DNA of 64,000 nt from Paenibacillus sp. V4I3. Lineage in GTDB: Bacteria; Bacillota; Bacilli; Paenibacillales; NBRC-103111. Position 1 is the first letter of the stretch. Every line of letters begins with the position of its first letter. The position numbers were made by a program, and so were the translations under genes. The DNA is taken from NCBI RefSeq assembly GCF_030817215.1, contig NZ_JAUSZA010000001.1, forward strand, positions 6,112,501 to 6,176,500, given 5' to 3'. Below the pieces are notes generated by a model. That model was not told the origin of the DNA. It did not search any database and worked only from the letters and a program-made list of their open reading frames with translations. Shown piece after piece: positions 44,135-52,834 of this stretch.

Positions 44135-46135
44135 CTATTCGGCATCTATTTCAACTAACTGCACTATAAAGATTGAGCCTTTGCCCAACTCCGTATCAAC
44201 TACCACTTTCCCATGATGTGCTTCAATGATCTCCTTGACAATTGATAACCCTAGACCCGTTCCTCCGATTTTCCTGCGATCCGAATTATCGACACGATAA
44301 AATCTCGTAAACAGTTTATCCAAGGAATCCGCCGGAATGCCAAGACCATAATCTTGTATCTTGATTAACACTTTTCCGTTATCGGTTTCAACATAAATAT
44401 CAATTTTCGTCGCACCCGGCGAATACTTAATCGCATTGGAGATCAAATTATGGAACACTTGCTTTAAACGGTCTTCGTCCCCTTGGACAAATATTCGCTC
44501 GGTTGCTGCATGCAGCTCAGCTTCATGATTGTCTTTCCCCTGCCACTGCTCAACGATTTCGCGGAGTAATAGAACCGCATCCAGAGATTGGAAGTGAAAC
44601 TCTTGCCGGCCCGAATCCAGGCGCTGCAAATCAAGAAAATCGTTAATCAAATTCGATAACCGTAAAGATTCCTTATGAATCGTCTCGATATATTTGGCGC
44701 GCTTCTCTTCCGTCACTGCACGTGTTGCCAGGATTTCAATAAAACCCACAATCGAGGATAGTGGCGTCCGAATTTCATGAGAAATAATGCTAACGAACTC
44801 ATTTTTCAGCTCATCAATTCGCTCTTCTTCAGTACGATCTCTGAATCCGACTAGATGTCCCCTGAGTGACCCTTCCATTTCACCTGAAATAGGATTGACA
44901 TAGCATTCATAGTGCCTTGTTTCGCCTTTCAACGTCAATCTAGATACACGCTTACGAAAAGGCGGGATGGTTTGTCCGAAATAAGCGTCGATGAACTCAT
45001 CAAAAGCAGCTTCTGAGGTTTTCATTCCTAGACAATAACTAGATATCCGTTCTCCGCTTTCGAGTTGACGTTCAAAGAAATGTTCCACTCGGCGATTCGT
45101 AAAGATAACCCGTCCTTCTGTATCACACATGATAATGGCTTCATGGCTGGATTCAAGCATCCGTTCAATAATATCGCTTTGTTCTGAAATCTTTCTCTCA
45201 GCCAGCTGGCTTTCACCAAGCAGCACCTTATATTTATCTTTACTATCCTTCACCTGCTGGAAGAGCTCTGTCATACTCAGATACATTTTGGTAAACTCAT
45301 AAATCATTCCCGCAAGCACAATATTTGCACATACAAAGCTGTTCCACCTAGCCACATACCATCCCACACTGAAGCGCCCGCCGCCACAAAGAATAATCGC
45401 CACATCAAGCATTGAAGCCAGTATGGCTACACATAGCCAGGTCGAAGTAACCGTACTCGCTTTGGATCTTTTGTAATAGACAATTAATGTAAGTAAAGTA
45501 ATGAAGACAATGGGCAGCCCAAGACCATATAGAAACAAGGGTGTTAGCTTACCTTGAGACAACACAATTGGCAGTTCATTTTTGAAATGCGTCGTGATAT
45601 AAGTCAATCCTGTGATTAGTATAACGACACCAAGCAAGGTGTACAGACCTAATCTCTTAGCCTTACCAGCACTATAATTAACATTCGCATATTTCGATTC
45701 AATCATCATATAGAGGGCAATCGCTAGGGGAAATCCTGCGTGCAAGAACACGTATAGCCAAGCCGAAGTTTGCGTTCCTGCATGGAACAAGCCATTTTCA
45801 GCGAAAACACGAGGGAACGTGAGGATATAGACCAAACTCATACCACCGGAAAACAGATACAATGCAAACAGGACCAGTACCACCGGTGAGCGATTGATTT
45901 TGAATTGACTATAAATCACGTAAGCCGTAATTAATTCAAAACAAATAACCGTGGAAAAAATGGCCGGCTGATAGGCCTGCAGCTCAACCAACTGTATCCT
46001 TACAAACGGCACAGAAAGCAGTGAAATCAAAGCCACTATAGCCCCAATAATAAAAGCAAACCGCCGCTGTGAAGGATTTGAATGCATCGTTATTAAATTA
46101 TATATCTTTGCTGATGAAGCTTGCTCTTGACTCAT
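44135..46135 (-). CDS. MASE4-PAS hybrid-type sensor histidine kinase
   Basis: This 666-residue kinase has an N-terminal MASE4-type membrane sensor of seven or eight helices (RVFAENGLFHAGTQTSAWLY is typical), a coiled coil, a PAS domain (SHEAIIMCDTEGRVIFTNRR), HisKA (phosphoacceptor His in SIISHEIRTPLSSIVG), and HATPase (NLISNAIKYSPG, DYGLGIPADS, GTGLGLSIVKEI). The ATG at 46135 is chosen because CGGAGG lies five to six bases upstream; an in-frame TTG at 46180 would read through it. No receiver domain or adjacent regulator was found. The signal is unknown. Confidence 0.9.
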   Translation of the reverse strand: MSQEQASSAKIYNLITMHSNPSQRRFAFIIGAIVALISLLSVPFVRIQLVELQAYQPAIFSTVICFELITAYVIYSQFKINRSPVVLVLFALYLFSGGMSLVYILTFPRVFAENGLFHAGTQTSAWLYVFLHAGFPLAIALYMMIESKYANVNYSAGKAKRLGLYTLLGVVILITGLTYITTHFKNELPIVLSQGKLTPLFLYGLGLPIVFITLLTLIVYYKRSKASTVTSTWLCVAILASMLDVAIILCGGGRFSVGWYVARWNSFVCANIVLAGMIYEFTKMYLSMTELFQQVKDSKDKYKVLLGESQLAERKISEQSDIIERMLESSHEAIIMCDTEGRVIFTNRRVEHFFERQLESGERISSYCLGMKTSEAAFDEFIDAYFGQTIPPFRKRVSRLTLKGETRHYECYVNPISGEMEGSLRGHLVGFRDRTEEERIDELKNEFVSIISHEIRTPLSSIVGFIEILATRAVTEEKRAKYIETIHKESLRLSNLINDFLDLQRLDSGRQEFHFQSLDAVLLLREIVEQWQGKDNHEAELHAATERIFVQGDEDRLKQVFHNLISNAIKYSPGATKIDIYVETDNGKVLIKIQDYGLGIPADSLDKLFTRFYRVDNSDRRKIGGTGLGLSIVKEIIEAHHGKVVVDTELGKGSIFIVQLVEIDAE

Positions 46136-46202
46136 AACAACCTCCGTGAATTGATCTTCCTTTTTCACAAGATTCGACAAAGCTTAACTCCCTTCCTTCT
46201 TA

Positions 46203-46241
46203 CAAAAAGCCTCACTTCTTCCAGTTGCAAGAAGTGAGGCT
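46203..46241 (-). terminator. Terminator after the alkyltransferase-like gene
   Basis: AGCCTCACTTCTT pairs perfectly with AAGAAGTGAGGCT over a seven-base loop and leads to TTTTTG. Confidence 0.92.
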
Positions 46242-46253
46242 GCCTATGTAAAC

Positions 46254-46571
46254 TCATGCTTCTTCTTTCATTTGAACCTGATAGTGCTCAAGGGAAATAT
46301 ACCGCTGATCCGTAATTATGACACCTTCAGCTTGCAGCAAAAAACTTTGCATATGGGATCCTTCATCATCCATGATGGCAATCTCTCCCTTTGCGTTAAT
46401 GACTCTGTGCCAAGGAAGGCGATGCTTCTTGCTCATTGCATGCAAAATTCGTACGACTTGTCGAGCCGCCCTTGGGCTTCCAGCGAGCCTTGCAATCTGA
46501 CCATAGGTCATGACTTTGCCCTCGGGGATACTCCGAATGATGTGAATAACTCGCTCCGTGAAAGGTGTCAT
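46254..46571 (-). CDS. Alkyltransferase-like protein (ATL), catalytic Cys replaced by Trp
   Basis: This 105-residue protein equals the DNA-binding half of O6-alkylguanine-DNA alkyltransferase (IPEGKVMTYGQIARLAG, SPRAARQVVRILHAM). At the place of the PCHRV active site it has PWHRV, the mark of ATL proteins, which bind O6-alkylguanine, flip it out and hand it to nucleotide excision repair without removing the alkyl group (family knowledge). Its start overlaps the stop of the upstream lactonase gene by four bases, so the two are co-translated. Confidence 0.92.
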   Translation of the reverse strand: MTPFTERVIHIIRSIPEGKVMTYGQIARLAGSPRAARQVVRILHAMSKKHRLPWHRVINAKGEIAIMDDEGSHMQSFLLQAEGVIITDQRYISLEHYQVQMKEEA

Positions 46572-47662
46572 TCTACACTAGCAAACTTGATACATACCGG
46601 TTTAGACACATTTAGTACACTTCCGGTTGGAACGAGCTTCCCGGATTGAGAGTCCCGTGAGAACGATACAATGTTATCCGAATCTTTGTTAGCTACGAGT
46701 AGAAATTGTCCATCCGGCGATATCGCAAAATTACGTGGATGCTTCCCTAACGTAGGCGCGTACTCCACCACTGTAAGCTTACCGGTTACTGGATCGATGG
46801 CGTACACGACAATGCTCTCGTGACCACGGTTAGATCCATATAAGAACTTTCCATCTGGAGAAACATGAATATCCGCGCAGGCATTTTCCCCTTCATAAGA
46901 CTCCGGGAGTGTGGAAATCGTCTGGATTTCAGTCAGCTCTCCTCGTTCTTCCTCATAGCTGAATGCCGTAACTGTGGAGCCAAGTTCATTAATAACATAG
47001 CCAAAGGCATAGGACGGGTGGAAAGCAAAATGCCGCGGACCTGAACCAGGGGCTACCTGCACTTCATTATGAGGAATAAGCCGTTTGGCAGGGATATCGA
47101 GCTTGTAAAGCAGGATTTTATCCAAACCTAAATCACATACTCCGGCAAAACGATTCGTTCGATCTATGAAAACAGAATGAGCACGTGGTCTATCCTGCAC
47201 CGATAGGACGCTTGCCCCCTGGTGCTGCTGGATATCAGCCGTTGTACCTAAACGGCCATCCGCTAACACAGGAGACAAACCTACCATACCCCCGTGATAA
47301 CTGGCCACCATCACCACTTGGTTCGTATGATCCAATGTAATGTGGCACGTAGTTGAAGGTAGTGTGATCTCATTGTTCAGAAACGTTAATTCTCCTGTAG
47401 CTGAATTAATTTCATAAGAAGTTGCCGCTCCGCAGCGCTGCTGATTCACGTCAACACTCTCCGTTAACGCATATAATTTCCAATTGCTCGCATCCACAGT
47501 CAAGAAAGTCGGATTTTGCAAACCATTTACTTGATGAGTGACTTCCAAGCTTCCATTCTCTTCATCGTATTGGCAGGTGTATACCCCAGGATTATTCGAA
47601 TCCGCATATGAACCTATAAAAGCTAACGTTTTTTTCTTCTTTTCCAAAAATGCCACTCCCAT
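46568..47662 (-). CDS. 6-phosphogluconolactonase-type lactonase (YkgB/Pgl family)
   Basis: This 364-residue protein is a seven-bladed beta-propeller of the lactonase family: TLAFIGSYADSNNPGVYTC at the start, PRHFAFHPSYAFGYVINELG in the middle and HPRNFAISPDGQFLLVANKD near the end. Members hydrolyse 6-phosphogluconolactone in the pentose phosphate route. No signal peptide is seen. The ATG has only a weak AGAAG site. It shares an operon and a four-base overlap with the ATL gene. Confidence 0.9.
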   Translation of the reverse strand: MGVAFLEKKKKTLAFIGSYADSNNPGVYTCQYDEENGSLEVTHQVNGLQNPTFLTVDASNWKLYALTESVDVNQQRCGAATSYEINSATGELTFLNNEITLPSTTCHITLDHTNQVVMVASYHGGMVGLSPVLADGRLGTTADIQQHQGASVLSVQDRPRAHSVFIDRTNRFAGVCDLGLDKILLYKLDIPAKRLIPHNEVQVAPGSGPRHFAFHPSYAFGYVINELGSTVTAFSYEEERGELTEIQTISTLPESYEGENACADIHVSPDGKFLYGSNRGHESIVVYAIDPVTGKLTVVEYAPTLGKHPRNFAISPDGQFLLVANKDSDNIVSFSRDSQSGKLVPTGSVLNVSKPVCIKFASVE

Positions 47663-47724
47663 TCTTCTGTTATTGATATCAGCATTATCTCAAATCCTCT
47701 TCTAAGGAGCAACAAAACTTAAAC

Positions 47725-48085
47725 TTACGTATGATATATCGGTTGAGGCGTGCTGCCGATCCCATAGAAAAACAAATGCACCATTTCCTCGATCAGCGTG
47801 TCTATATTCCCATGTATTTCGGCATAATCCAGCATAGTGTCAGCCTGGCTCGTCAACATTTGCATATACATCATGGGTGGATGTAGAAAGCGCCCCGGTG
47901 ATTTCCCCATTTTTCTTGCCGTCTTCAATAAGTTGGATCACAAGCGGAACACCCTTGGTCATATATTCCTCTTTGAGAAAGTGCGCCATTTCCGGATCGT
48001 CGTGCCAGATTTGCTTCATGACCTGAAGACTGAACGTTCTGCGACCGATCTTAAAGGCACATCGTACTACCCTGTGTTTGCGCAC
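47725..48085 (-). pseudogene. TetR/AcrR-family regulator remnant, truncated and frameshifted
   Basis: Two overlapping frames make up one C-terminal TetR domain. The first (to about 47890) reads LQVMKQIWHDDPEMAHFLKE and QLIEDGKKNGEITGA; the second picks up as HPPMMYMQMLTSQADTMLDY and ends LFFYGIGSTPQ. The shift lies near GGCGCTTTCTACATCC (about 47885-47900). The N-terminal helix-turn-helix is absent. It lies between the lactonase gene and the terminator of the proline operon, in the orientation of both. Confidence 0.7.
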
Positions 48086-48103
48086 CTCAGCTGTCGATCC
48101 TAT

Positions 48104-48143
48104 AAAAAAAAGAAGGCCAGACTCATCGTCCGCCCTCTTCTTC
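48104..48143 (-). terminator. Terminator of the proline catabolism operon
   Basis: AGAAG-a-GGGC pairs with GCC-TTCT across a loop of about 13 bases, and a run of eight or more T follows on the minus strand. Confidence 0.75.
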
Positions 48144-48149
48144 TATTCA

Positions 48150-49718
48150 TTATATTTTACGTGAAGTCAGCTTCGCTTGTGTGAGAAGCATGAGGTAGTC
48201 GTAACCGCCTGCTTTGGAATCCGTTCCTGACATATTGAAACCGCCGAAAGGATGTACACCCACCAATGCGCCTGTGCATTTGCGATTAATGTACAAGTTG
48301 CCGCAGTGAACAGTGTCTAATGCCTCAGAAATCCGCTCCTCATTCGTGGAGAAGTATGAGCCCGTTAAACCAAATTCCGTATCGTTGTACATCGCGATGG
48401 CTTCTTTCCAATCTTTCGCTTTAGCAATGGCCAAGACAGGTCCGAAAATCTCTTCCTGCATAACGCGCGCTTTGCCGCTTACATCACCGAACACAGTTGG
48501 CTGAATGTAGTAGCCATTCCCTTCAGCCTTATCGCCACCTGCAAGAAGCGTTCCTTCTGTTTTCCCAATTTCAATGTAATCTAAAATTTTATCATAGGAA
48601 CCTTTATCAATGACAGGACCCGCTGCGAAATTGTGTTCAGGCAAGCCGCTTTGCAGCTGGTTCGTTAGAGTAACTACTTTATCTACAACTATGTCGTAAA
48701 CTGATTCAACAATGATAGCACGTGAACCAGCCGAGCATTTCTGCCCTTGAAAACCGAAGGCTGAAGCCACTATCGCAGCTGCAGCCGCGTCAAGATCCGC
48801 TGTTTCGTCCACGACAATACCGTCTTTGCCGCCCATTTCCGCAATCACACGCTTGATCCAAATTTGACCAGGCGCCACGTCCGCGGCCAGCTTATTGATG
48901 CGCAAACCAATCTCCTTGGAGCCGGTAAAGCTAATGAAACGAGTCTTCGGATGTGTCGTTAAATAGTCTCCAACTTCCGCACCGCTTCCTGGAATGAAAT
49001 TAATTACTCCAGCAGGAAGTCCAACTTCCTCCATAAGAGCCACGAATTTGTGAGCAATAACAGGCGTGGTTGAAGCTGGCTTCAGCAAAACGGTATTCCC
49101 AGAAACAACCGCCGCAATGGTCATACCTACACAAATCGCTAGTGGAAAATTCCATGGCGGGATAATAACGCCGACGCCTAAGGGGATATAACTAATTTGG
49201 TTGTTTTCACCGGGAATTTTAACTAATGGCTGCGTCTCGTTGATTTGGCTCAAACGAATCATTTCGCGCGCGTAGAACTCGATGAAGTCAATCGCTTCTG
49301 CGGTATCTACATCCGCTTCTACGTAGTTTTTACCTGACTCCAGAATCATCAACGCTGAGAATTCATGCTTACGATCACGCATTAGCGCAGCAGCTTTAAA
49401 TAAATACTCCGCGCGCTCTCTTGCAGGAACCTTTTTCCAAGTTTCGAATGTTTCGAGGGCAACGTTCATCGCTTTTTCAGCAAGCTTCTGATCCGCTTTA
49501 CTAACGTATCCAATGATTTCATCTACATTCCCTGGGTTAATCGATGTGATTTTAGCCTCTGTTACTACTTTCTCATTACCGATATATAGCGGGTATTCGC
49601 GCCCCAGCTCATTTTTCACTTTGGCAATAGCAGCTTGCATCGCCTTCACATTTTCCTCTAGACCAAAATTAGTAAATGGCTCATTAGCATACGCACTAAC
49701 CTTCGTAAATGTATTCAT
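48150..49718 (-). CDS. pruA: L-glutamate gamma-semialdehyde (1-pyrroline-5-carboxylate) dehydrogenase
   Basis: This 522-residue NAD-dependent aldehyde dehydrogenase (RocA/PruA class) oxidises the semialdehyde from proline to glutamate. It shows IIPPWNFPLAICVGM, FTGSKEIGLRIN, the general base Glu in VIAEMGGKDGIVV and the catalytic Cys in GFQGQKCSAGSRAI. Length is typical (about 515). It follows the proline dehydrogenase gene by 34 bases with an intervening site GGAG, forming a two-gene proline-to-glutamate operon controlled from 50697-50750. Confidence 0.95.
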   Translation of the reverse strand: MNTFTKVSAYANEPFTNFGLEENVKAMQAAIAKVKNELGREYPLYIGNEKVVTEAKITSINPGNVDEIIGYVSKADQKLAEKAMNVALETFETWKKVPARERAEYLFKAAALMRDRKHEFSALMILESGKNYVEADVDTAEAIDFIEFYAREMIRLSQINETQPLVKIPGENNQISYIPLGVGVIIPPWNFPLAICVGMTIAAVVSGNTVLLKPASTTPVIAHKFVALMEEVGLPAGVINFIPGSGAEVGDYLTTHPKTRFISFTGSKEIGLRINKLAADVAPGQIWIKRVIAEMGGKDGIVVDETADLDAAAAAIVASAFGFQGQKCSAGSRAIIVESVYDIVVDKVVTLTNQLQSGLPEHNFAAGPVIDKGSYDKILDYIEIGKTEGTLLAGGDKAEGNGYYIQPTVFGDVSGKARVMQEEIFGPVLAIAKAKDWKEAIAMYNDTEFGLTGSYFSTNEERISEALDTVHCGNLYINRKCTGALVGVHPFGGFNMSGTDSKAGGYDYLMLLTQAKLTSRKI

Positions 49719-49752
49719 CTTATTGCTCCTCTCCGAATGGAAAACTTGGGTG

Positions 49753-50667
49753 TTATTTAAACATATTTTTCAGAACAAACCAGACATTCGCTGGGCGCTC
49801 TGCTAACCTTCTCATGAAATATCCGAACCAATCTACACCGTAAGGGACATAGACACGAACCCGATATCCTTCTTTTACTAATTGCTTTTGCAAATCTTCA
49901 CAAATCCCGTAAAGCATTTGGAATTCAAATTGTTCTATGGAGATACGATTTGAGCTTACAAATTCTTTCGTAAAATGAATAATCGCCTCATCATGACTTG
50001 CAATAGCTGTATAATGACCGTTCAGAAGATGTTTTTGAATGATTTTTTTGTAATTTTCATCTACCGCGCTTTTTTCTGGAAAAGCAACTTGCGGAGATTC
50101 CTTATAAGCACCTTTCACCAGGCGCAAATTGGCTCCGAATGCATGTAAATCATCGATATCCTGCATGGTCCGGAACAAATAAGCTTGAATGACGATTCCT
50201 ACGTTGTCATATTCTTGTCGAAGCTCTCGATAAATATCGAGTGAGATTTGACAATGCGCATAATCCTCCATATCAATTCGCACGAAATTTCCATGCTGAC
50301 GAGCGCGATCAAGAATTCGTTTCATGTTATTTACACAAAGCTCTCTGCTGATATCTAGCCCAAGTGAAGTCATTTTAAGCGAAAGATTGGATTTGACGCC
50401 TGAACTAGCAATCGCATCTAGCGTTTGAATACACATGGCTGCTGATTCCAACGCTTCTTCTTCACTAAAGACGAACTCACCCAAATGATCCAGAGTCGCT
50501 ACACGGCCATCTTGATTAAGCCCGCGCACAGCTTCGATGGATTGCTGGGTGGTCTCTCCTGCTACAAAACGCGCTGCACCAAAGCGTAAACCATACTTTT
50601 TGGCTAATCGATTAGCAGTTCGGCTTTTGCCTAATGATTGAAACATATTTTTCATGATGTGTTCCAT
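49753..50667 (-). CDS. Proline dehydrogenase
   Basis: This 304-residue FAD-dependent enzyme oxidises proline to 1-pyrroline-5-carboxylate at the membrane. It shows the barrel motifs SLKMTSLGLDIS, VRIDMEDYAHC, IVIQAYLFRT, NLRLVKGAYKE and the C-terminal YVPYGVDWFGYFMRRLAERP. Length fits the monofunctional PutB/FadM type. The ATG at 50667 is chosen because TTTGGAGG lies eight bases upstream; an ATG 15 bases earlier would overlap this site. It is divergent from a sigma-54-type activator gene, which probably controls it. Confidence 0.95.
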   Translation of the reverse strand: MEHIMKNMFQSLGKSRTANRLAKKYGLRFGAARFVAGETTQQSIEAVRGLNQDGRVATLDHLGEFVFSEEEALESAAMCIQTLDAIASSGVKSNLSLKMTSLGLDISRELCVNNMKRILDRARQHGNFVRIDMEDYAHCQISLDIYRELRQEYDNVGIVIQAYLFRTMQDIDDLHAFGANLRLVKGAYKESPQVAFPEKSAVDENYKKIIQKHLLNGHYTAIASHDEAIIHFTKEFVSSNRISIEQFEFQMLYGICEDLQKQLVKEGYRVRVYVPYGVDWFGYFMRRLAERPANVWFVLKNMFK

Positions 50668-50696
50668 CTGTTGTTCCTCCAAAGGAATTATACAAT

Positions 50697-50726
50697 AGTG
50701 TAAAATTAATAATCTTATTATACACT
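50697..50726 (-). promoter_or_regulatory. Promoter of proline operon with an overlapping 30-bp imperfect palindrome
   Basis: The dyad has arms AGTGTA and TACACT with further AAT/ATT symmetry and contains TATAAT, which at 16 bp from GTTCAA forms a sigma-A-type promoter for the proline dehydrogenase gene. A further half-site, ACACTAT, lies at 50744-50750 and is the complement of ATAGTGT at 50695. No -24/-12 (TGGCAC-N5-TTGCA) site was seen. A repressor or activator site is likely (inference). Confidence 0.5.
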
Positions 50727-50893
50727 TTAATTTAAAATTTGAACACTATTTGTTTATTTTCATATTTTTCTTATTGTTGAACAGTTTTTATTTCTATACC
50801 TTTATCATACTCACCAACTCGGCTTCCTGTGTTGAATGTCCCTCGCTTTCATGGTAAATTTAAACCAAATAAATGGTACAAATGAGGTCAATT

Positions 50894-52615
50894 ATGTTCA
50901 TTAATGAACACTTTCCATTGAACAGCTCTATTATCACACTCCATGTTGAAACAACGCTTGAAGAGCTTTCTTCCTATTTAAACAATGGAACGGCTGTTAT
51001 CTCCCATTGTTATGATGAAATTTGTTTATTTACACCGGAAGATTTAGGCCTTATGACGGCCTTTTCCGCTAAAAACATCCAGGAATTAGTAGAGAGCAGC
51101 AAGCACTTTGTATCCGCGATTATCACTGTGGACGAAAACATCCCTTTGCCGCTTGTGCCTCAACGAACAAATCGACCGTTACTTTTTAAAGATAAGGATG
51201 GGACCATCGGGGGATATTCCGTTTTATCCACGTATCTCAATTTCGCCCTTTCCGAGCTGCAAAAGTGGTCTGCCTATTTCAATACACTCGCGGATACCGT
51301 CACCGATGCTGTCACGGTCGTTGATCGAGCCGGCGCTGTGATTTGCTGGAATTCCGTCGCTGAGGAGCTCTATCATCTTCCGGCAGCAGATATTTTGGGC
51401 AAACGCATTGGCGAGCATTTTGATATCGAAACACTGATGGTCCTGAAAATTTTGGACGAAGGCCGGATGATTCGTAATACCTACCACCGTCCTCGGCTTG
51501 ACACCCACGTCCTTATTAATGCGTCACCGATCAGAGATGCTCATGGGCATATTATTGGAGGCATTGCGACCGAGCAGGATATCACTCAATTGGTACGATT
51601 GAACGAACAATTAACAACAGTTGATTCCTTCGGATTACCACAAAAAGATCAAGCTGAAGACCTCTTTACCTTAATCAAAGGAAAAGGACCTGCTATCGGT
51701 AAAGTCATCCAGTGGGCCAAGAAGGTGGCAGCAACAGAAACACCCGTCCTCCTGATTGGAGAATCGGGTGTTGGCAAAGAGCAGCTTGCTCATATTATCC
51801 ATCAGTCGAGTTCAAGATCCGAGCAGCCTTACTTGACAATCAATTGCGGCATCGTTCCTGCAGGTTTATTAGAAGCCGAATTATTTGGCTATCAAGGGGG
51901 GGCCTTCTCTGGAAGTGATAGTGGACAAGCTGGTAAGTTGGAGCTAGCCAAAGACGGCACCTTGTTTATTAATGAAATCGAGAAGCTTCCATTAGAGCTT
52001 CAAGCTAAGCTTTATCATTACATTACACAGCAAACGATCGTTCGCTCTGGAGGAAGTCAACCTATTAGCGTGCGTACCCGAATCATTATCGCAACTACAC
52101 AAGATTTAGCCAGTAAGCTAGTCAATCAAGAATTCCGCTCGGATCTTTACTATGCACTTAATGTGATTTCCATTCGGATTCCGCCTTTACGGGATAGAAC
52201 CGAAGACATTCCTGCGATGGTCCAAATGTATCTCAAGCAATTTTCACTGCAATACCAGAAGCCCGTTCCAACACTTTCGCCAGAGGTCATCTTGGCTTTG
52301 ACCAATTATTCATGGCCAGGGAACATCCAAGAATTGAAAAATGTCATCGAGCGATGCATCATTCTTAATGATGAAGACCTGATCACCTTGGAGCATTTGC
52401 CAATCACTTTACAGGAGCAGCAACCTAGTCTGACTTCTTCAGAAGCAGATTCTACAGCGATTTCATTAAAAGCGAAGGTGTCTGATGTGGAAGAAATCCA
52501 TCTGATTGAAGAAGCTCTGTCCAAAACAGCAGGCAATAAAAGCGCAGCAGCTAAACTACTTGGCATCTCCCGCGGTACACTTTACAACAAGATGAAGGAA
52601 TATCAGCTGGAGTGA
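50894..52615 (+). CDS. Sigma-54-dependent-type transcriptional activator with PAS domain
   Basis: This 573-residue RocR-like protein has an N-terminal sensing region, a PAS domain at about 125-235 (VTDAVTVVDRAGAVICWNS), an AAA+ domain with Walker A GESGVGKE near 290, and a C-terminal Fis-type helix-turn-helix (AGNKSAAAKLLGISRGTLY). In place of the GAFTGA loop that contacts sigma-54 it has GAFSGS, and no -24/-12 promoter is evident at the divergent proline operon. The ATG at 50894 is chosen because GAGGT lies five to six bases upstream; an ATG at 50873 is an alternative. It probably senses proline or a related signal (inference). Confidence 0.88.
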   Translation: MFINEHFPLNSSIITLHVETTLEELSSYLNNGTAVISHCYDEICLFTPEDLGLMTAFSAKNIQELVESSKHFVSAIITVDENIPLPLVPQRTNRPLLFKDKDGTIGGYSVLSTYLNFALSELQKWSAYFNTLADTVTDAVTVVDRAGAVICWNSVAEELYHLPAADILGKRIGEHFDIETLMVLKILDEGRMIRNTYHRPRLDTHVLINASPIRDAHGHIIGGIATEQDITQLVRLNEQLTTVDSFGLPQKDQAEDLFTLIKGKGPAIGKVIQWAKKVAATETPVLLIGESGVGKEQLAHIIHQSSSRSEQPYLTINCGIVPAGLLEAELFGYQGGAFSGSDSGQAGKLELAKDGTLFINEIEKLPLELQAKLYHYITQQTIVRSGGSQPISVRTRIIIATTQDLASKLVNQEFRSDLYYALNVISIRIPPLRDRTEDIPAMVQMYLKQFSLQYQKPVPTLSPEVILALTNYSWPGNIQELKNVIERCIILNDEDLITLEHLPITLQEQQPSLTSSEADSTAISLKAKVSDVEEIHLIEEALSKTAGNKSAAAKLLGISRGTLYNKMKEYQLE

Positions 52616-52660
52616 CATGATTTGAAGAACGTCCCTTCCGAGTATTTAGAGGACACCGAA

Positions 52661-52704
52661 AAAGGATCATGAATTCTACCCAAGTAGAATTCATGATCCT
52701 TTTA
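52661..52704 (+). terminator. Strong terminator after the activator gene
   Basis: AAAGGATCATGAATTCTA pairs perfectly with its complement over a six-base loop (18-bp stem) and leads to TTTT. The remaining 125 bases before the chromate transporter gene show no clear element. Confidence 0.95.
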
Positions 52705-52834
52705 TATGTGTAAGGAGTAATCGGATGGTCCTCATTACTGTATTATTTGTGTTAAACGGTAGAATCGCGTTGCAATTTCCGATACACTTAAATGACTTAG
52801 ATGTTCATCAAGCGTTATTGAGGAGGAAATGGGT

